The notes under the pieces were generated by a model. That model was not told the origin of the DNA. It saw only the letters and a list, made by a program, of their open reading frames with translations, and did no database searches. From positions 21,625,501-21,689,500 of the forward strand of contig JAQISU010000155.1 of the NCBI GenBank assembly GCA_029339505.1: a stretch of 64,000 nucleotides of DNA, in the 5' to 3' direction. Positions within the stretch are counted from its first letter, which is position 1. Each line of letters opens with the position of its first letter. Position numbers and translations under genes: made by a program. Shown here piece after piece: positions 41,500-51,471 of the stretch. The stretch is from Unio delphinus. Lineage: Eukaryota > Mollusca > Bivalvia > Unionida > Unionidae.

Positions 41500-42940
41500 T
41501 CGATATTCCTATCCTACCATTGGTCGGTTGTCTTGTCCAAAACCCACATATCACTCAGTCTCAGTAACATTCAGACCTAGGGACACGGCTACACCATAAT
41601 GTATTTTATACTCGGTGTACCTCATATCGCAATCGTGTCTCCTTTGAGGACATGAACCCCGAGTCCAAATTACCCATATTGCACTATGTCCCCATCGGGA
41701 ACATTGGCTAGTGCCAACCCAAACATTTTTTGACAAACTTTTGACATTAATATCTCCTTAGGGACATGGTCAGACCAGACCTTGTTGCATGGCTTATCAG
41801 TGCACCTTTATGACTGACCTTACGCGAGATAATAGATCGCTCCGCCAGCCGAATCAAGTGACATGGCGACATATTTAGCTCAAACAAACATTCAGTATTT
41901 GGTAAATAAATATATTCCAATTTTATTGATATGTTCATTAAAAATTATATTTACTATTCTTAAAAATTAACAATTACCCAGTTTTAAAAAGTATACTCCA
42001 ATAGACATCTATACTTGTAATTTAAGATTGTATAGTAAATACCTATGTGGTCTATTTTAGTAAATCAGGAAAGTCAATTCTGAAGAAACTGGAAAATAAA
42101 TTCATGGAAAAGGAAATTCATTCAAAAAGATGTTAATGTATTGAATGAATTGTTAATCGTTCCTTTATTATTGTGAACTGAGTTTTGTGTATGCTGTCTT
42201 TGATGTAAATAAATTTAAATCTATAACAAAAGAGTAAATAATTACTATTTAGAGGTATACTATTGTACATAATAATTGTAAAGTTCTACTCTGTCTTGGG
42301 ATGCAATTTTGATTAGTGATGTATGCTGATGTAAACACATTAAATATATCGGAAGATAAATAACATATGAAACCATTTCCTTTGTATTTCTTTATTATTA
42401 GTTACAATTTTCATCCCGCACCCCTTCAGCTCAAATACTGATAGTGTTTGAAAGATCGAGACAATAAAACTTTAATTTATGGGACAAAACAGCATAAAAG
42501 TGTGCTTCCTGTAGCAGAATAAAATACATGTACAACAAAGCCCGAAGTTAGGATGGAAACGTTATAGAAATATAACGTAACTAAGGTAACTATACCTATA
42601 GAAACGTTACTTTTTGCGTATATTTTTGGGAGGTTGTTTTCTTAAAGTTATCAATGGGACGTGTTTTTCTTAATGAGTTTATGCAAACAAACACGCGCTA
42701 ACTGCTAATAACATTATGTCCATATTCAGCTGATAGTGAGGGCGACCACAAACAAGTCTTACGTCTTGGGAAATGAAGAAATCTAACTCCTTCAGAGGCT
42801 CTGGATGTTGGCTTAGAATTACCGAGTCCGCCACTGGCCCCCTTTTTTTTTTACCATTATCTATCGGAAAATCGACGAACCATTGGAAAGGTTGTAAGTG
42901 TTTAAGTTAACCAATTCATTAATGCGACACTGTCCGAAGA
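41500..42940. other. AT-rich intergenic DNA
   Basis: No supported gene or clear repeat. Confidence 0.5.
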
Positions 42941-42953
42941 AAATGGCGGACGT

Positions 42954-43151
42954 CAGAGGCGTAGCTAGAGTGTTTGGCGTCCGGGGACAATATTTATTCC
43001 TCCCCACCTCAGCTCTGAAACCCATTATTTTCATCAATAAAATCACCATTACCCGTTACAACCTATTTCAAAGCCCATTTTGGCGCCTCCACTAGTATGG
43101 CGCCCGGGGACATATGTACCCCCCTGCCCCTCCCCCCTAGCTACACCTCTG
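42954..43151. mobile_element. hAT-type MITE with perfect 8-bp target duplication
   Basis: 198 bp. Ends CAGAGGCGTAGCTAG and CTAGCTACACCTCTG are inverted. The 8 bases GCGGACGT flank both sides (42946-42953 and 43152-43159). No coding capacity. Confidence 0.92.
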
Positions 43152-43159
43152 GCGGACGT

Positions 43160-45129
43160 AACTGATGCCTGTATGTGTATCTAATATAAGCTCGCTGATT
43201 GATTAATCAAACAGAATGATTGACAAGTAAGTAGCAATAGGTCAATTGCCACTTTATATTATACACAACTAAATAGCATTAACTCAAAATTTCACATTAG
43301 TATCCTCCGAATTCATATTACTTGCAGTATAAATTTTCGCCATGATCAAGGCTTTTATATTTACATATACGGCTATGCTAATGAGCAGGCGGAACTATCT
43401 CTGCTGTAACAATCCATCAATTCCCACGAGCTTTTTTTTTTTCTCTCCTTAGATCTCAGCGTTACTGCAGCTTTGATCCATAGCTTGTATATACTTAGAT
43501 ATGTCTATACTATTATGTATCCATAGGTATTTTTCGCCATCGTCCTTGCGATTTTTTGGTAGTTCCGACTTCCCACTATAAGCACATGTCCAGTCCGTGT
43601 CCAGCTTTTGTTTCTTCTGATATTGATTATTGTCGTCCAGTGTGGAGCGTTCATGATGTATCACTGCAACAAGAGGCCCAGTCCGAGTTTCATCTAACCC
43701 TTGCAACCCCATTTGTGATTTTTTAAAATGCATTCTCTATCGAAAAGTTGGAATTCGCCGACTTTTGGTGTCGACATGGGGGTGGCCGCTTACTAGCCGG
43801 CCCAGCAAACTTCAACGACCTTTCGTCGATATATAACTGCATGAAATCGTAATATGATTTATCTCTCAGAAATTGCGATCATGGCATTCGTTATGTCTTT
43901 AATCCGCTGACGAGACGAAAGTAAATCGTTGCTGAAATTTGACCTAAATATGGCTATTTACATTCCTAATGGCGTGACTACACAACTTTCGCAACCTACA
44001 TGCCAATGACATGGTGGCCATTGGTGGGTGGGGGAATTGTGTGGTGTTAGCGATTTTTCTTCGAACAGATATTTTACTTTATTTTATTTCAAGATAATTA
44101 ATTTGTTTCAAGTAGTACAGTGTATTTAATTTGTATGACTTAGAGCAAGATAATTTGTTCAGCTTTTGAAAGGCGGACGATTTGGTTTAAAAACAATCCC
44201 TGGCCTTGTCTCAGAAAATTAAATCGGATATCCCTGATGGAATTGTGCTATACGGTGCGACGTATCGCGTTATATTTAGAAATACCGCGGTATATAGTGG
44301 TACAACATTTTTCGCGTTACTTAGTTCTAGTTGAAAGTGATTTTGTAATACACCAGTTTTGTGTCAGGACGCATTTCATAGATTTCACAACATCTGGTTG
44401 CAAGTAGTGCATAGTGTATGAGTGCTCGTATCAGATTGTAAACTAGTTGGAATTATTAAAAAAGATTTTTTGGGGGGTGGGGTTAAGTCATCGCTACTTA
44501 CAGTAAACGCATCTTAACTATGTCCTCTGGATACGATACGGCGAAACCGCTAAAAATATGCAAACGAAATTCGCATGGCGTCTTTCTAACCACACGCAAA
44601 TAACCTAATTGAGTAATTTAGTGCTGTTTTGTTTTTATTTTTTTATATTTTAACTTTTGGAACTTTTACCTCTTTGTGTTCAATCTTGTTTGAATGATTA
44701 CGCCCAAGTCACCAGACATAAGCAAATGAGGTCTCGTATGCACTTTATATACATGTCCACAGAACCTGATCAGTCATGTATTGAAACAAACCTAACAACC
44801 TGTCAAATTAGTTTTTCTCAAGTGCATTGCGTACATCATTACGCATGGATATAACACATACACTCCCTGTACGTTGACATTCCCTTTATAAGAATTTTTT
44901 TAAAAATAATATTAACTGTTAGTAAGAGTTTTTTAAGTTTTGAAAGATGAACTTTCTATACTATCAACGTAATTGTTGCATGGTTATATCATTGATGATA
45001 AATCTGTTAAATATCCATCATCTGGGGAAATATTTTTGATGCCTAAGTTTGCACCTGATTGTACTGTATGCCGTCTTCAACTACCTTTTACTCTTAGTAG
45101 AAAAAAATAAAATTCGTATCCATTTGTAT
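43160..45129. other. Intergenic DNA left of copy B
   Basis: AT-rich, no supported gene. A 94-residue minus-strand ORF at 43449-43733 is unrecognised and not supported by anything else. Confidence 0.5.
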
Positions 45130-45134
45130 CCAGT

Positions 45135-45340
45135 AGCAGCAGAGGGGGCGAATCAGACAACTTTTTTTTGTTTTTATTTTTGATTATACCCCCTCCAAAA
45201 TAACACTAGACCCTTCTCGCGAAAAAATAAGTCTCTGACCCTTGTCTGAAAACATTCGCGTCGCAACGTCGTTGTCACTCACCCCCTCTGCTGCTAGAAC
45301 TTTCAGTTGGGGTTAACCGAATATTTTATCAAGTCCGATA
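45135..45340. repeat. Left terminal inverted repeat, copy B
   Basis: Matches 61370-61572 in inverse. The outer 161 bp (to 45295) begin AGCAGCAGAGGGGGCG and end CACCCCCTCTGCTGCT, so the unit itself has inverted ends; it differs from the right copy by one base. Similarity continues less well through the last codons of the ATPase gene. Confidence 0.93.
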
Positions 45341-45978
45341 CGATATCGTGTCCTAGGGTCTGCTAAATTTATTGTCACAAATCCGTGTGGTTTTGACTGA
45401 GCGTGACTAAAGAAATTTCTAAATTGATTATGATTCATATCACCGCTGCACCAGGTCTGATGAATATTTCGTAGCGTATGAGTATCAACGCCGTTAAATA
45501 CACACAACACATTGCAGTTATCTCTGATCACTTTTGGTATTTGTGTGTACCGTTGAGTGACATAGATCACATCAGTGTTTTTATGCCTGCCTCGGGAAAA
45601 TATTCTAGCAGGATTTTTTTGATTATCTAACATGATATCATCGTATACCACTAAATTGTTAATACTTCCATCGATGTCTTCCACGGAAGGGGCTTCCTCT
45701 ATATCAGTAATAAACTCAATAAAATCTTCATCGATTTGAAATTCTTTTGCTTTCTCGTTAAAATCCTTTAGCACTTCATAGCATCGCTGATCGTCTACAC
45801 TCGGGGCTATTAAATACAATTTGTTCCATTTCATCCATCTCGTTATCAAATTAAGTAGCACTTGTGTCTTTCCGCTTCCAGATGGTCCGATTATAATCAT
45901 TCTAATTGAATTCGGCAACATTTCATGATGTTTAATAGGTTCCCGTCGTCGGGTAGCTGAATAATCAATTATATTCAT
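45313..45978 (-). CDS. Genome-packaging ATPase (A32/FtsK-HerA type), copy B
   Basis: 221 residues. Walker A 'GPSGSGKT' (residues 31-38), Walker B 'NLVVYDDIM', then 'FSRGRHKNTDVIYVTQRY' and 'FNGVDTHTLRNI'. Same family as the copy A gene, from which it differs mainly in the variable 75-100 region. It powers DNA entry into the capsid in related viruses. The start is divergent from the zinc-ribbon gene over a 17-bp spacer. The last ~28 bp of the gene lie inside the terminal inverted repeat, so a piece of this gene recurs at the far end of the element. Confidence 0.96.
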   Translation of the reverse strand: MNIIDYSATRRREPIKHHEMLPNSIRMIIIGPSGSGKTQVLLNLITRWMKWNKLYLIAPSVDDQRCYEVLKDFNEKAKEFQIDEDFIEFITDIEEAPSVEDIDGSINNLVVYDDIMLDNQKNPARIFSRGRHKNTDVIYVTQRYTQIPKVIRDNCNVLCVFNGVDTHTLRNIHQTWCSGDMNHNQFRNFFSHAQSKPHGFVTINLADPRTRYRIGLDKIFG

Positions 45979-45995
45979 GCCGTTATATATAAATT
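45979..45995. promoter_or_regulatory. 17-bp divergent spacer with TATA-like core (B)
   Basis: GCCGTTATATATAAATT between the ATPase and zinc-ribbon starts. The TATA-like part is shared with copy A (12961-12977). Confidence 0.45.
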
Positions 45996-46193
45996 ATGGA
46001 TCTATATTGTGTGAAGTGTAAAAAACGTACTGGCACAGATGACTTGACGACGATTACAACTAAAAATAACCGATCAGCGCTTTCTGGTAAATGCGTACAA
46101 TGTAGTACAAAGAAATTTAGATTTGTTTCTAAACCCAAGGAACTCAAGGAACCTTTAAAAAAAAACGAGGAGGTGATATCGCAGCCAAATTAG
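45996..46193 (+). CDS. Zinc-ribbon protein, copy B
   Basis: 65 residues: 'YCVKCK' (5-8) and 'CVQCS' (33-36) CxxC pairs and a Lys/Glu-rich tail. It is DUF5679-like by pattern; the function is unknown. The last 12 codons overlap the phospholipase frame. Codons TTA AAA AAA AAC near the end carry slippery heptamers, so a share of ribosomes may continue into the phospholipase as a fusion. Confidence 0.78.
   Translation: MDLYCVKCKKRTGTDDLTTITTKNNRSALSGKCVQCSTKKFRFVSKPKELKEPLKKNEEVISQPN
46154..46166 (+). other. Putative -1 frameshift site: T TTA AAA and A AAA AAC (B)
   Basis: In the zinc-ribbon frame CCT TTA AAA AAA AAC GAG contains two canonical X XXY YYZ heptamers, TTTAAAA (46154-46160) and AAAAAAC (46160-46166). 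A -1 slip at the latter makes the next codon CGA, the first of the phospholipase frame. Copy A has TTTAAAA at the same junction. Confidence 0.65.
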
Positions 46194-46525
46194 CAAAACT
46201 CCCTGGAACTCCATGGGCAAAATACCCCGGAGAAAAACACCTTCCAGGATATAGCTACTGTGGACCGGGAACAAGACTTGATATCAGACTCAATGATCAA
46301 AATCAGCCCCGACCCGGTGAGGAACCAATAAACGCTATTGATAAGGCCTGTCACCTTCATGATGTATCTTATAAAAGCAGTAATCTGCAGCACAGGCATC
46401 TAGCAGATGTGAAATTAATTCATGCGTTAAATGCTATTTCTGATAAATCTTTCAAAGAAAAATTGGCTTCCTTTTTGATAAAATCGGCTATGAAAAGTAA
46501 ATTGATGTTAGGGGCTGGTAATTAA
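46166..46525 (+). CDS. Parvovirus-type phospholipase A2 domain, copy B (-1 frame)
   Basis: 119 codons open in the -1 frame of the zinc ribbon, starting 'RGGDIAAKLAKLPGTPW'. There is no ATG before the domain. 'YSYCGPGTRLD' fits the calcium loop and 'DKACHLHDVSYKS' the catalytic D..C..HD..Y core of VP1u-type PLA2. Helical C-terminus. In parvoviruses the enzyme helps virions leave endosomes; the same use here is inferred. Key residues changed in A are intact here. It is followed after 7 bp by the integrase ATG. Confidence 0.85.
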   Translation, partial: RGGDIAAKLAKLPGTPWAKYPGEKHLPGYSYCGPGTRLDIRLNDQNQPRPGEEPINAIDKACHLHDVSYKSSNLQHRHLADVKLIHALNAISDKSFKEKLASFLIKSAMKSKLMLGAGN

Positions 46526-46532
46526 TAACAAC

Positions 46533-47486
46533 ATGGAATCTATTTATTATTCCCCAAGAGGATACTGGAGGGGTAAATCAGCAATCCATAAACTCGCTAG
46601 TGCTGCAAAAGTGAAAAAAACCACTGCGGCTCATTGGTTATCCAAACAGGCACTATGGCAAATTTATCTACCACCGCCTAAACAAATCAATTTCTCGCAT
46701 TTTGATGTGACCGGACCCAATGAAGTTCATCAGGCTGATCTATTATTTCTGCCACATGATCGTGGTTACAAATACGCATTAACTGTAGTTGATATTGCAA
46801 GTCGATACAAAGAAGCAGAACCGTTAAAAACAAAATCAGCCACTGAAGTGGCTTCTGCATTTGAAAGGATTTATCGAAGGAGTCCTCTGCACTGGCCAAA
46901 TCTATTACAAGTTGATCCTGGCAAGGAATTTCAGGGTGAAGTGTTATCTACAATGAAATATCACAATGTCGCTATCAGACGAGGGCATACTGCACTGCAT
47001 CGTGATCAGGCCATTGTAGAACGATTTAATAAAACCCTTGCTGAGCGGTTATTTGGATATCAATACGCAAAAGAATTCATCCAAGAAAAAAGATCCCGTG
47101 AATGGGTTAAAAGGTTACCAGCTGTGATTACTGCACTGAATAACGAGATTACTAGAACCATCAACATGAAACCTATCAATGCGATTAAAAAGAAGTCAAT
47201 ACCTGAAATGGAAATTCAAAAAGATTTTAGCGTTTCCCAACCAATTCTTGGTAGTAATGTCATTGTGAGGTACTTATACGAACCAGGAGAGCTTGAGGGT
47301 GGCACAAAAAGGGCTACTGATCCTATTTGGAGTGTTACTGCACATAAGATATCTAGTATAACACGATCTACGGGTAGACTTCCAATCTATAAACTGGATT
47401 CAACTGCCCCTCAACGGGGTTTTACTAGACAACAATTACAAGTGATACCTGAGGATACTCAATTACCACCGCATGGGCTTAACTAG
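46533..47486 (+). CDS. Retroviral-type DDE integrase, copy B
   Basis: 317 residues. Catalytic Asp in 'HQADLLFLP', Asp in 'LQVDPGKEFQG', Glu in 'QAIVERFN' (34 residues between the last two), and a C-terminal SH3/chromo-like part ('DPIWSVTAHKIS', 'YKLDSTAP', 'RQQLQVIP'). It differs from the copy A protein by a short insertion near residue 228 and scattered changes. It inserts the element; with the flanking CCAGT this implies a 5-bp staggered cut. It converges with the polymerase gene. Confidence 0.96.
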   Translation: MESIYYSPRGYWRGKSAIHKLASAAKVKKTTAAHWLSKQALWQIYLPPPKQINFSHFDVTGPNEVHQADLLFLPHDRGYKYALTVVDIASRYKEAEPLKTKSATEVASAFERIYRRSPLHWPNLLQVDPGKEFQGEVLSTMKYHNVAIRRGHTALHRDQAIVERFNKTLAERLFGYQYAKEFIQEKRSREWVKRLPAVITALNNEITRTINMKPINAIKKKSIPEMEIQKDFSVSQPILGSNVIVRYLYEPGELEGGTKRATDPIWSVTAHKISSITRSTGRLPIYKLDSTAPQRGFTRQQLQVIPEDTQLPPHGLN

Positions 47487-47690
47487 CACCCTTGCGTCTA
47501 TTGCACTCAAGACAAGTCAACATCACATTATTTCTGACATGACCGAGATTGTTATTTTTTCTGTCCACGGTGAATTGGCGAGGATCCTTATCCGATTACT
47601 GCCAACGCATTATACAATTGCAACTCGCGCAGTGATTATTCTGTTGTTGCTTCAGAGTAATTATTAATTCAGCATCAATATCAAATTCTC
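47480..47690 (-). pseudogene. HNH module remnant at polymerase 3' end, copy B
   Basis: The DNA equivalent to the HNH C-terminus of the copy A polymerase is still present, but it is out of frame (A-run of 8 on the minus strand at 47695-47702, where A has 10) and has a TAA in place of a Tyr codon within the 'MRWQ.SD' stretch. The CxxC, 'GHVRNN' and CxxC parts can still be read in the third frame. Confidence 0.85.
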
Positions 47691-50600
47691 GTTGTTTTTT
47701 TTGTCTTGTTGTTTGTAACCGGAGAGTTTTTTATCAATAATATCATCTATTGTGGTGTCATTATCATCGCCACCAATGATTTCATCATCGCCTGACTCTG
47801 TCAGGACAATTCTTCGAAGTTGATTTATTTTTAGTACTCTAGACTCTGCGAGATAGACTAAATTCGACCATTCTATGCGATTATCTACCATCCAAACAGT
47901 TGTATCCGATATAGTCAATCCCTGTGAAGAGTGTATTGTTGCTGCATAACCTAGCGTCCATGGGGATTTATTAGCACGCAATGCATCTTCAACGACATTG
48001 ATATCAACCAGCACAATATCATTTAATACGAGAATCTGTCTTTGAAATCCTTCGGATTTTGGTCCTGGAATATCAACTTCGATGTTCTGTTTTCGTGTAT
48101 CCGATGGCCTATAACATAACGGTACTGGAAGTGTTGCAAATTTTTGTTTATGCAATTCAAATAACTTCATCTGAAGTGTATCCCTGACTATTTTTCTACT
48201 TGCAATGATTAAATCATTTGGTCTCCACGCTTCCCAAAACTCATTCATGGGAGTTTCCGAAATTATTTCACGGGCTATTTCACACTGGATTCTATCCGGT
48301 TGTAATCTAATTAGTTTCTTAAATTCTTTTAATTCATTATCAAGTGATCTATGATCGGTATCAATTTCTTCATAATAGTCTACAAAACCCTTTAACCATT
48401 CATGGGGGGATGCACCGACAAATGGTGGAGGTTGGCCGTGATCACCGCACATTACGACTTTTGTATTCTTCAATAACAACCACTCAAGAAATATTTTTAA
48501 GACATCTTCGGACACTGTGTCTATTTCATCCCACATGATAATTTCAGGAATAAATTTCTCTCCCATGCGCTCAGGAGTCCATTTATCTCCCTTCCATCTA
48601 AAGAAACTATGATAAGTGCAGGCATTTACCCCTCGTTGTTTCATCTCTCTGGCGAGTCTGTGAGTCGGTGTTAGCACAATCATGTTAGAAACGCTAGCGT
48701 TTCCACGACGGAATAACTCAATTACCCGGGTTGTTTTTCCTGACCCACCACAGCCGTTTAAATAAACTGTTTTATATCTACAGATTGGATCAGAAATCGG
48801 TGGTGCACTAGAAAATTCTGAACACTGATTGCTTTCTAAGTAATTATTTTCAATGGTAACATCTGCTGATGGAATATAATCATGAAGCATTTCCTTCTTA
48901 ATTCTCCATGACCCCCAATTCTCGTTGCCAGTAGCCTTAAAATCAGCCATTTTGCTATTTATGTAAAATGAGTCAGTAGCAACTCTAACTGCGGTGGTAG
49001 GAAATCTATTGATCATTGAAAACAGATTGATAGAAGCATAACCAAGCATAGAAGCTCTCACATATGTGTACTGCTGATGGTATCCATCAGTGTAAGTAAC
49101 AATTGTACCCAATTTGGTTCCATCTGACATAAATGCGTCCTTACGATTGACATATAGGCCCCTATTCGTTAAATCTTTGATTACAAAATCGTATTCAGCA
49201 TTGTCTATAATCAATCGTGAAGAATATCTCGTATTATCATCTTTGCCACCTTGGGTAAATTTACCGATTATTCTTCGTCCAAGATCTTTTGCTTCATTGT
49301 TTCTGATTTCAAATAACTGTCTGGACCAATCCATGATTTGTTGTTCATTAAAATCAGGAAACAGTTTTCGCTCTTCGCTAATTATTTTTTCTAGATCAGG
49401 TTGTGGTAACCAGACTGATTTCTGTGCTCGATAGGATATAATTGCTTCACTGACAATTAATGATTTTAACATCTTACAATCAAGCATATACCGTAATAAC
49501 ACTATTGGCATCCAGTGTTTTTCAGACATGTGTTTACCAATCCAAAGATAACTACACGGATGAAGTCCTTCAGCCATTTCAAATGATACTACACAAGCGA
49601 ATCCGGTTAAATCGAAATGTGGCAGTGGTCCATTAATAGCAACACGGGTCATTTCGTGTGTAGGGTGTCCAAATCGTTTGAAATATTTCTCACACTCTCC
49701 ATACCCAAGAAAACTTCCTGGATAACATGCAATCATATCAACTGAAATAACGGTATCAGCGGTGTATTTTGTGTTCCATAATCCTCCATGGCTGTATTCA
49801 AGACAGGACAATTTGACATCTGATAAGAACTCACTTCGGGTTGGTTTACACGCGTTTTTCTTCCTAGCAAAATGTGCTACAACTGATGGAAGTGTAAAAC
49901 AGTTTGCTAATAATTGATCGTTGTCTTCCCCCAGAGAACTCTGGGGAGAAAACTCACTAGCTAGTTGTTTCATTTGATTATGCAGTTCTTCAGTACGGTA
50001 CAATTCTCCGTTAGGCCTTACAAACTGATCAAATCTACATTCTTCGTCTGAAGTACTATGAAATAGCCACACTGACACAGAATCGTTTTTACTCAAATGG
50101 TAAATAGCATCAAATAATTTCTGCTCTGAAAAAAACTCTTCGGTTCCAAACAGATATTTTACGGTTCTATCCCGTGGGAATATTGTTACTGCAGATGACC
50201 ACGCGTGTGCGTTATGATCAATAATTTCAATGGGAGCTCCCTGTGATTTATATTTCGATTCGTATAATACTTCTCCGGTGATTGTCCTTACCGATATTGG
50301 AAATCTCAATGATGTTTCTAATTTGGCTATATCTTGAATTGTTGCCCCATGCTGTTTCACTGTCAGTTCCCACTCGGTTATTTTTTTTCGTCTTAGATCA
50401 GTTAGTTTATTTCCCCGGGACGCATTTGTGAAGTGTTCTATTATTCGTGTTGCTACACAATTGAGCCCTGTCGAATATTTCATGGGTGATAGTTTTGAAA
50501 TATCAGGTTTTTCATTGAGCGGATATATCCCGTAAACAACTACTGTGACAGGATAAGATCTTTCGTAGTAGGGTTTATCAAGTCCAGTCAAAATTCCTGG

Positions 50601-50969
50601 TTTTGAATCCTGAGTCACAGTGACAGTTTTTTTGTCCTTAAGAATAGGCTCGTATTTGTCCCTAATGATCCATTTTCCATTATCACGGATAAGGAATTTT
50701 ATTCGAAAAAAATTTCTTTCTTCCCCAAGACGTGAGATTATCACTGCTGCTTTTTCATCATCCATGGTAGCGTCAACAACACCATCAATTCGAAATGTTG
50801 ACCAACAATGAGCTGCCCCATAACGCTTGAATTCATTAAAACAGTCTCTGATTTTACTAATCAAGGTTCTATCAAGAATTTTATTCTTTGGTGTATCAGA
50901 AACTCTATCAAGATTGAATTGAACACTTTTCCAGGGCTTAATTTTCGATAATCTCTCGAACTCCTCCAT
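47664..50969 (-). CDS. B-family DNA polymerase / SF1 helicase fusion, copy B
   Basis: 1101 residues, intact. Residues 1-340 form an N-terminal region with no motif I recognise. Polymerase B motifs: A 'ISVDMIACYPGSF' (Asp411), B region 'GRRIIGKFTQGG', C 'VRVATDSFYI'. SF1 helicase from about residue 730: Walker A 'GCGGSGKTT', Ia 'LTPTHRLAREM', Walker B 'IMWDEID', III 'VMCGDHGQPPPF', then 'ATIHSSQGLT' and 'YLAESRV'. Replication of element DNA is the expected role. I see no clear 3'-5' exonuclease DxE. It shares a 24-bp divergent spacer with the zinc protein. The copy A homologue is broken in the N-terminal third. Confidence 0.93.
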   Translation of the reverse strand: MEEFERLSKIKPWKSVQFNLDRVSDTPKNKILDRTLISKIRDCFNEFKRYGAAHCWSTFRIDGVVDATMDDEKAAVIISRLGEERNFFRIKFLIRDNGKWIIRDKYEPILKDKKTVTVTQDSKPGILTGLDKPYYERSYPVTVVVYGIYPLNEKPDISKLSPMKYSTGLNCVATRIIEHFTNASRGNKLTDLRRKKITEWELTVKQHGATIQDIAKLETSLRFPISVRTITGEVLYESKYKSQGAPIEIIDHNAHAWSSAVTIFPRDRTVKYLFGTEEFFSEQKLFDAIYHLSKNDSVSVWLFHSTSDEECRFDQFVRPNGELYRTEELHNQMKQLASEFSPQSSLGEDNDQLLANCFTLPSVVAHFARKKNACKPTRSEFLSDVKLSCLEYSHGGLWNTKYTADTVISVDMIACYPGSFLGYGECEKYFKRFGHPTHEMTRVAINGPLPHFDLTGFACVVSFEMAEGLHPCSYLWIGKHMSEKHWMPIVLLRYMLDCKMLKSLIVSEAIISYRAQKSVWLPQPDLEKIISEERKLFPDFNEQQIMDWSRQLFEIRNNEAKDLGRRIIGKFTQGGKDDNTRYSSRLIIDNAEYDFVIKDLTNRGLYVNRKDAFMSDGTKLGTIVTYTDGYHQQYTYVRASMLGYASINLFSMINRFPTTAVRVATDSFYINSKMADFKATGNENWGSWRIKKEMLHDYIPSADVTIENNYLESNQCSEFSSAPPISDPICRYKTVYLNGCGGSGKTTRVIELFRRGNASVSNMIVLTPTHRLAREMKQRGVNACTYHSFFRWKGDKWTPERMGEKFIPEIIMWDEIDTVSEDVLKIFLEWLLLKNTKVVMCGDHGQPPPFVGASPHEWLKGFVDYYEEIDTDHRSLDNELKEFKKLIRLQPDRIQCEIAREIISETPMNEFWEAWRPNDLIIASRKIVRDTLQMKLFELHKQKFATLPVPLCYRPSDTRKQNIEVDIPGPKSEGFQRQILVLNDIVLVDINVVEDALRANKSPWTLGYAATIHSSQGLTISDTTVWMVDNRIEWSNLVYLAESRVLKINQLRRIVLTESGDDEIIGGDDNDTTIDDIIDKKLSGYKQQDKKNNENLILMLN

Positions 50970-50993
50970 ACTATAATTAAAACAAGCATTTAA
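50970..50993. promoter_or_regulatory. 24-bp divergent spacer, putative bidirectional promoter (B)
   Basis: Nearly identical to 7941-7964 of copy A (TGCTTGTTTTAATTATAG on the minus strand), between the polymerase and zinc-protein starts. Confidence 0.5.
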
Positions 50994-51335
50994 ATGAAAG
51001 ATTTAAGTATAATGAATCATTGCAAATGGCTTATGATTGGATCAGTGACACCGTGTAACAAATCATGCAGAAATGAATTTTGTTGGTATCATATGCAAAG
51101 CTTTCGTCGTGGAAGCCTTGGTCCGTTACCCTGTATTCAATGTGGGGTTGGGGTCAGGGGGAGGTCGCAATTATGCGTTATGTGTGGGGGCAAACGATAC
51201 AGGGAACTAAAACGCTATTATGATAAAAGAATAAAAAATACTGCCATTGACCCCAACGATGACAAAATAATAAAGACTGCTCAAGATTATATACAGAAAC
51301 TTATAATTAAACCAAACAATGAATTAGAAAAATAG
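50994..51335 (+). CDS. Cys-rich zinc-binding protein, copy B
   Basis: 113 residues. Cys cluster 'CNKSCRNEFCWYH' and later 'CIQCGVG' and 'CVMCGGK' CxxC pairs, followed by a basic helix 'KRYRELKRYYDKRIKN'. The C-terminal segment is shorter than in A, lacking a small Pro/Asp-rich piece. Probably nucleic-acid binding. It is the first plus-strand gene after the polymerase, with the HNH remnant 13 bp downstream. Confidence 0.75.
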   Translation: MKDLSIMNHCKWLMIGSVTPCNKSCRNEFCWYHMQSFRRGSLGPLPCIQCGVGVRGRSQLCVMCGGKRYRELKRYYDKRIKNTAIDPNDDKIIKTAQDYIQKLIIKPNNELEK

Positions 51336-51348
51336 TGTTATTATACAA

Positions 51349-51471
51349 ATGAACCAAGAATTCAGACCTCACCCCTCCGTGCTTGTTAATTATGAAGCAT
51401 TCCGTAATGGTATTATCAGAAAATTTGATTTTCGTATGTGCGTCTATAACACCAAGGGAGACCACTCTTAA
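51349..51471 (+). pseudogene. HNH homing-type endonuclease remnant, copy B
   Basis: The first ~30 codons resemble the start of the copy A nuclease ('MNQEFRPHP', 'NYEAFRNGIIR'), then similarity ends and a stop follows. The HNH core is missing. About 1.9 kb of repeats replaces the rest. Confidence 0.8.
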
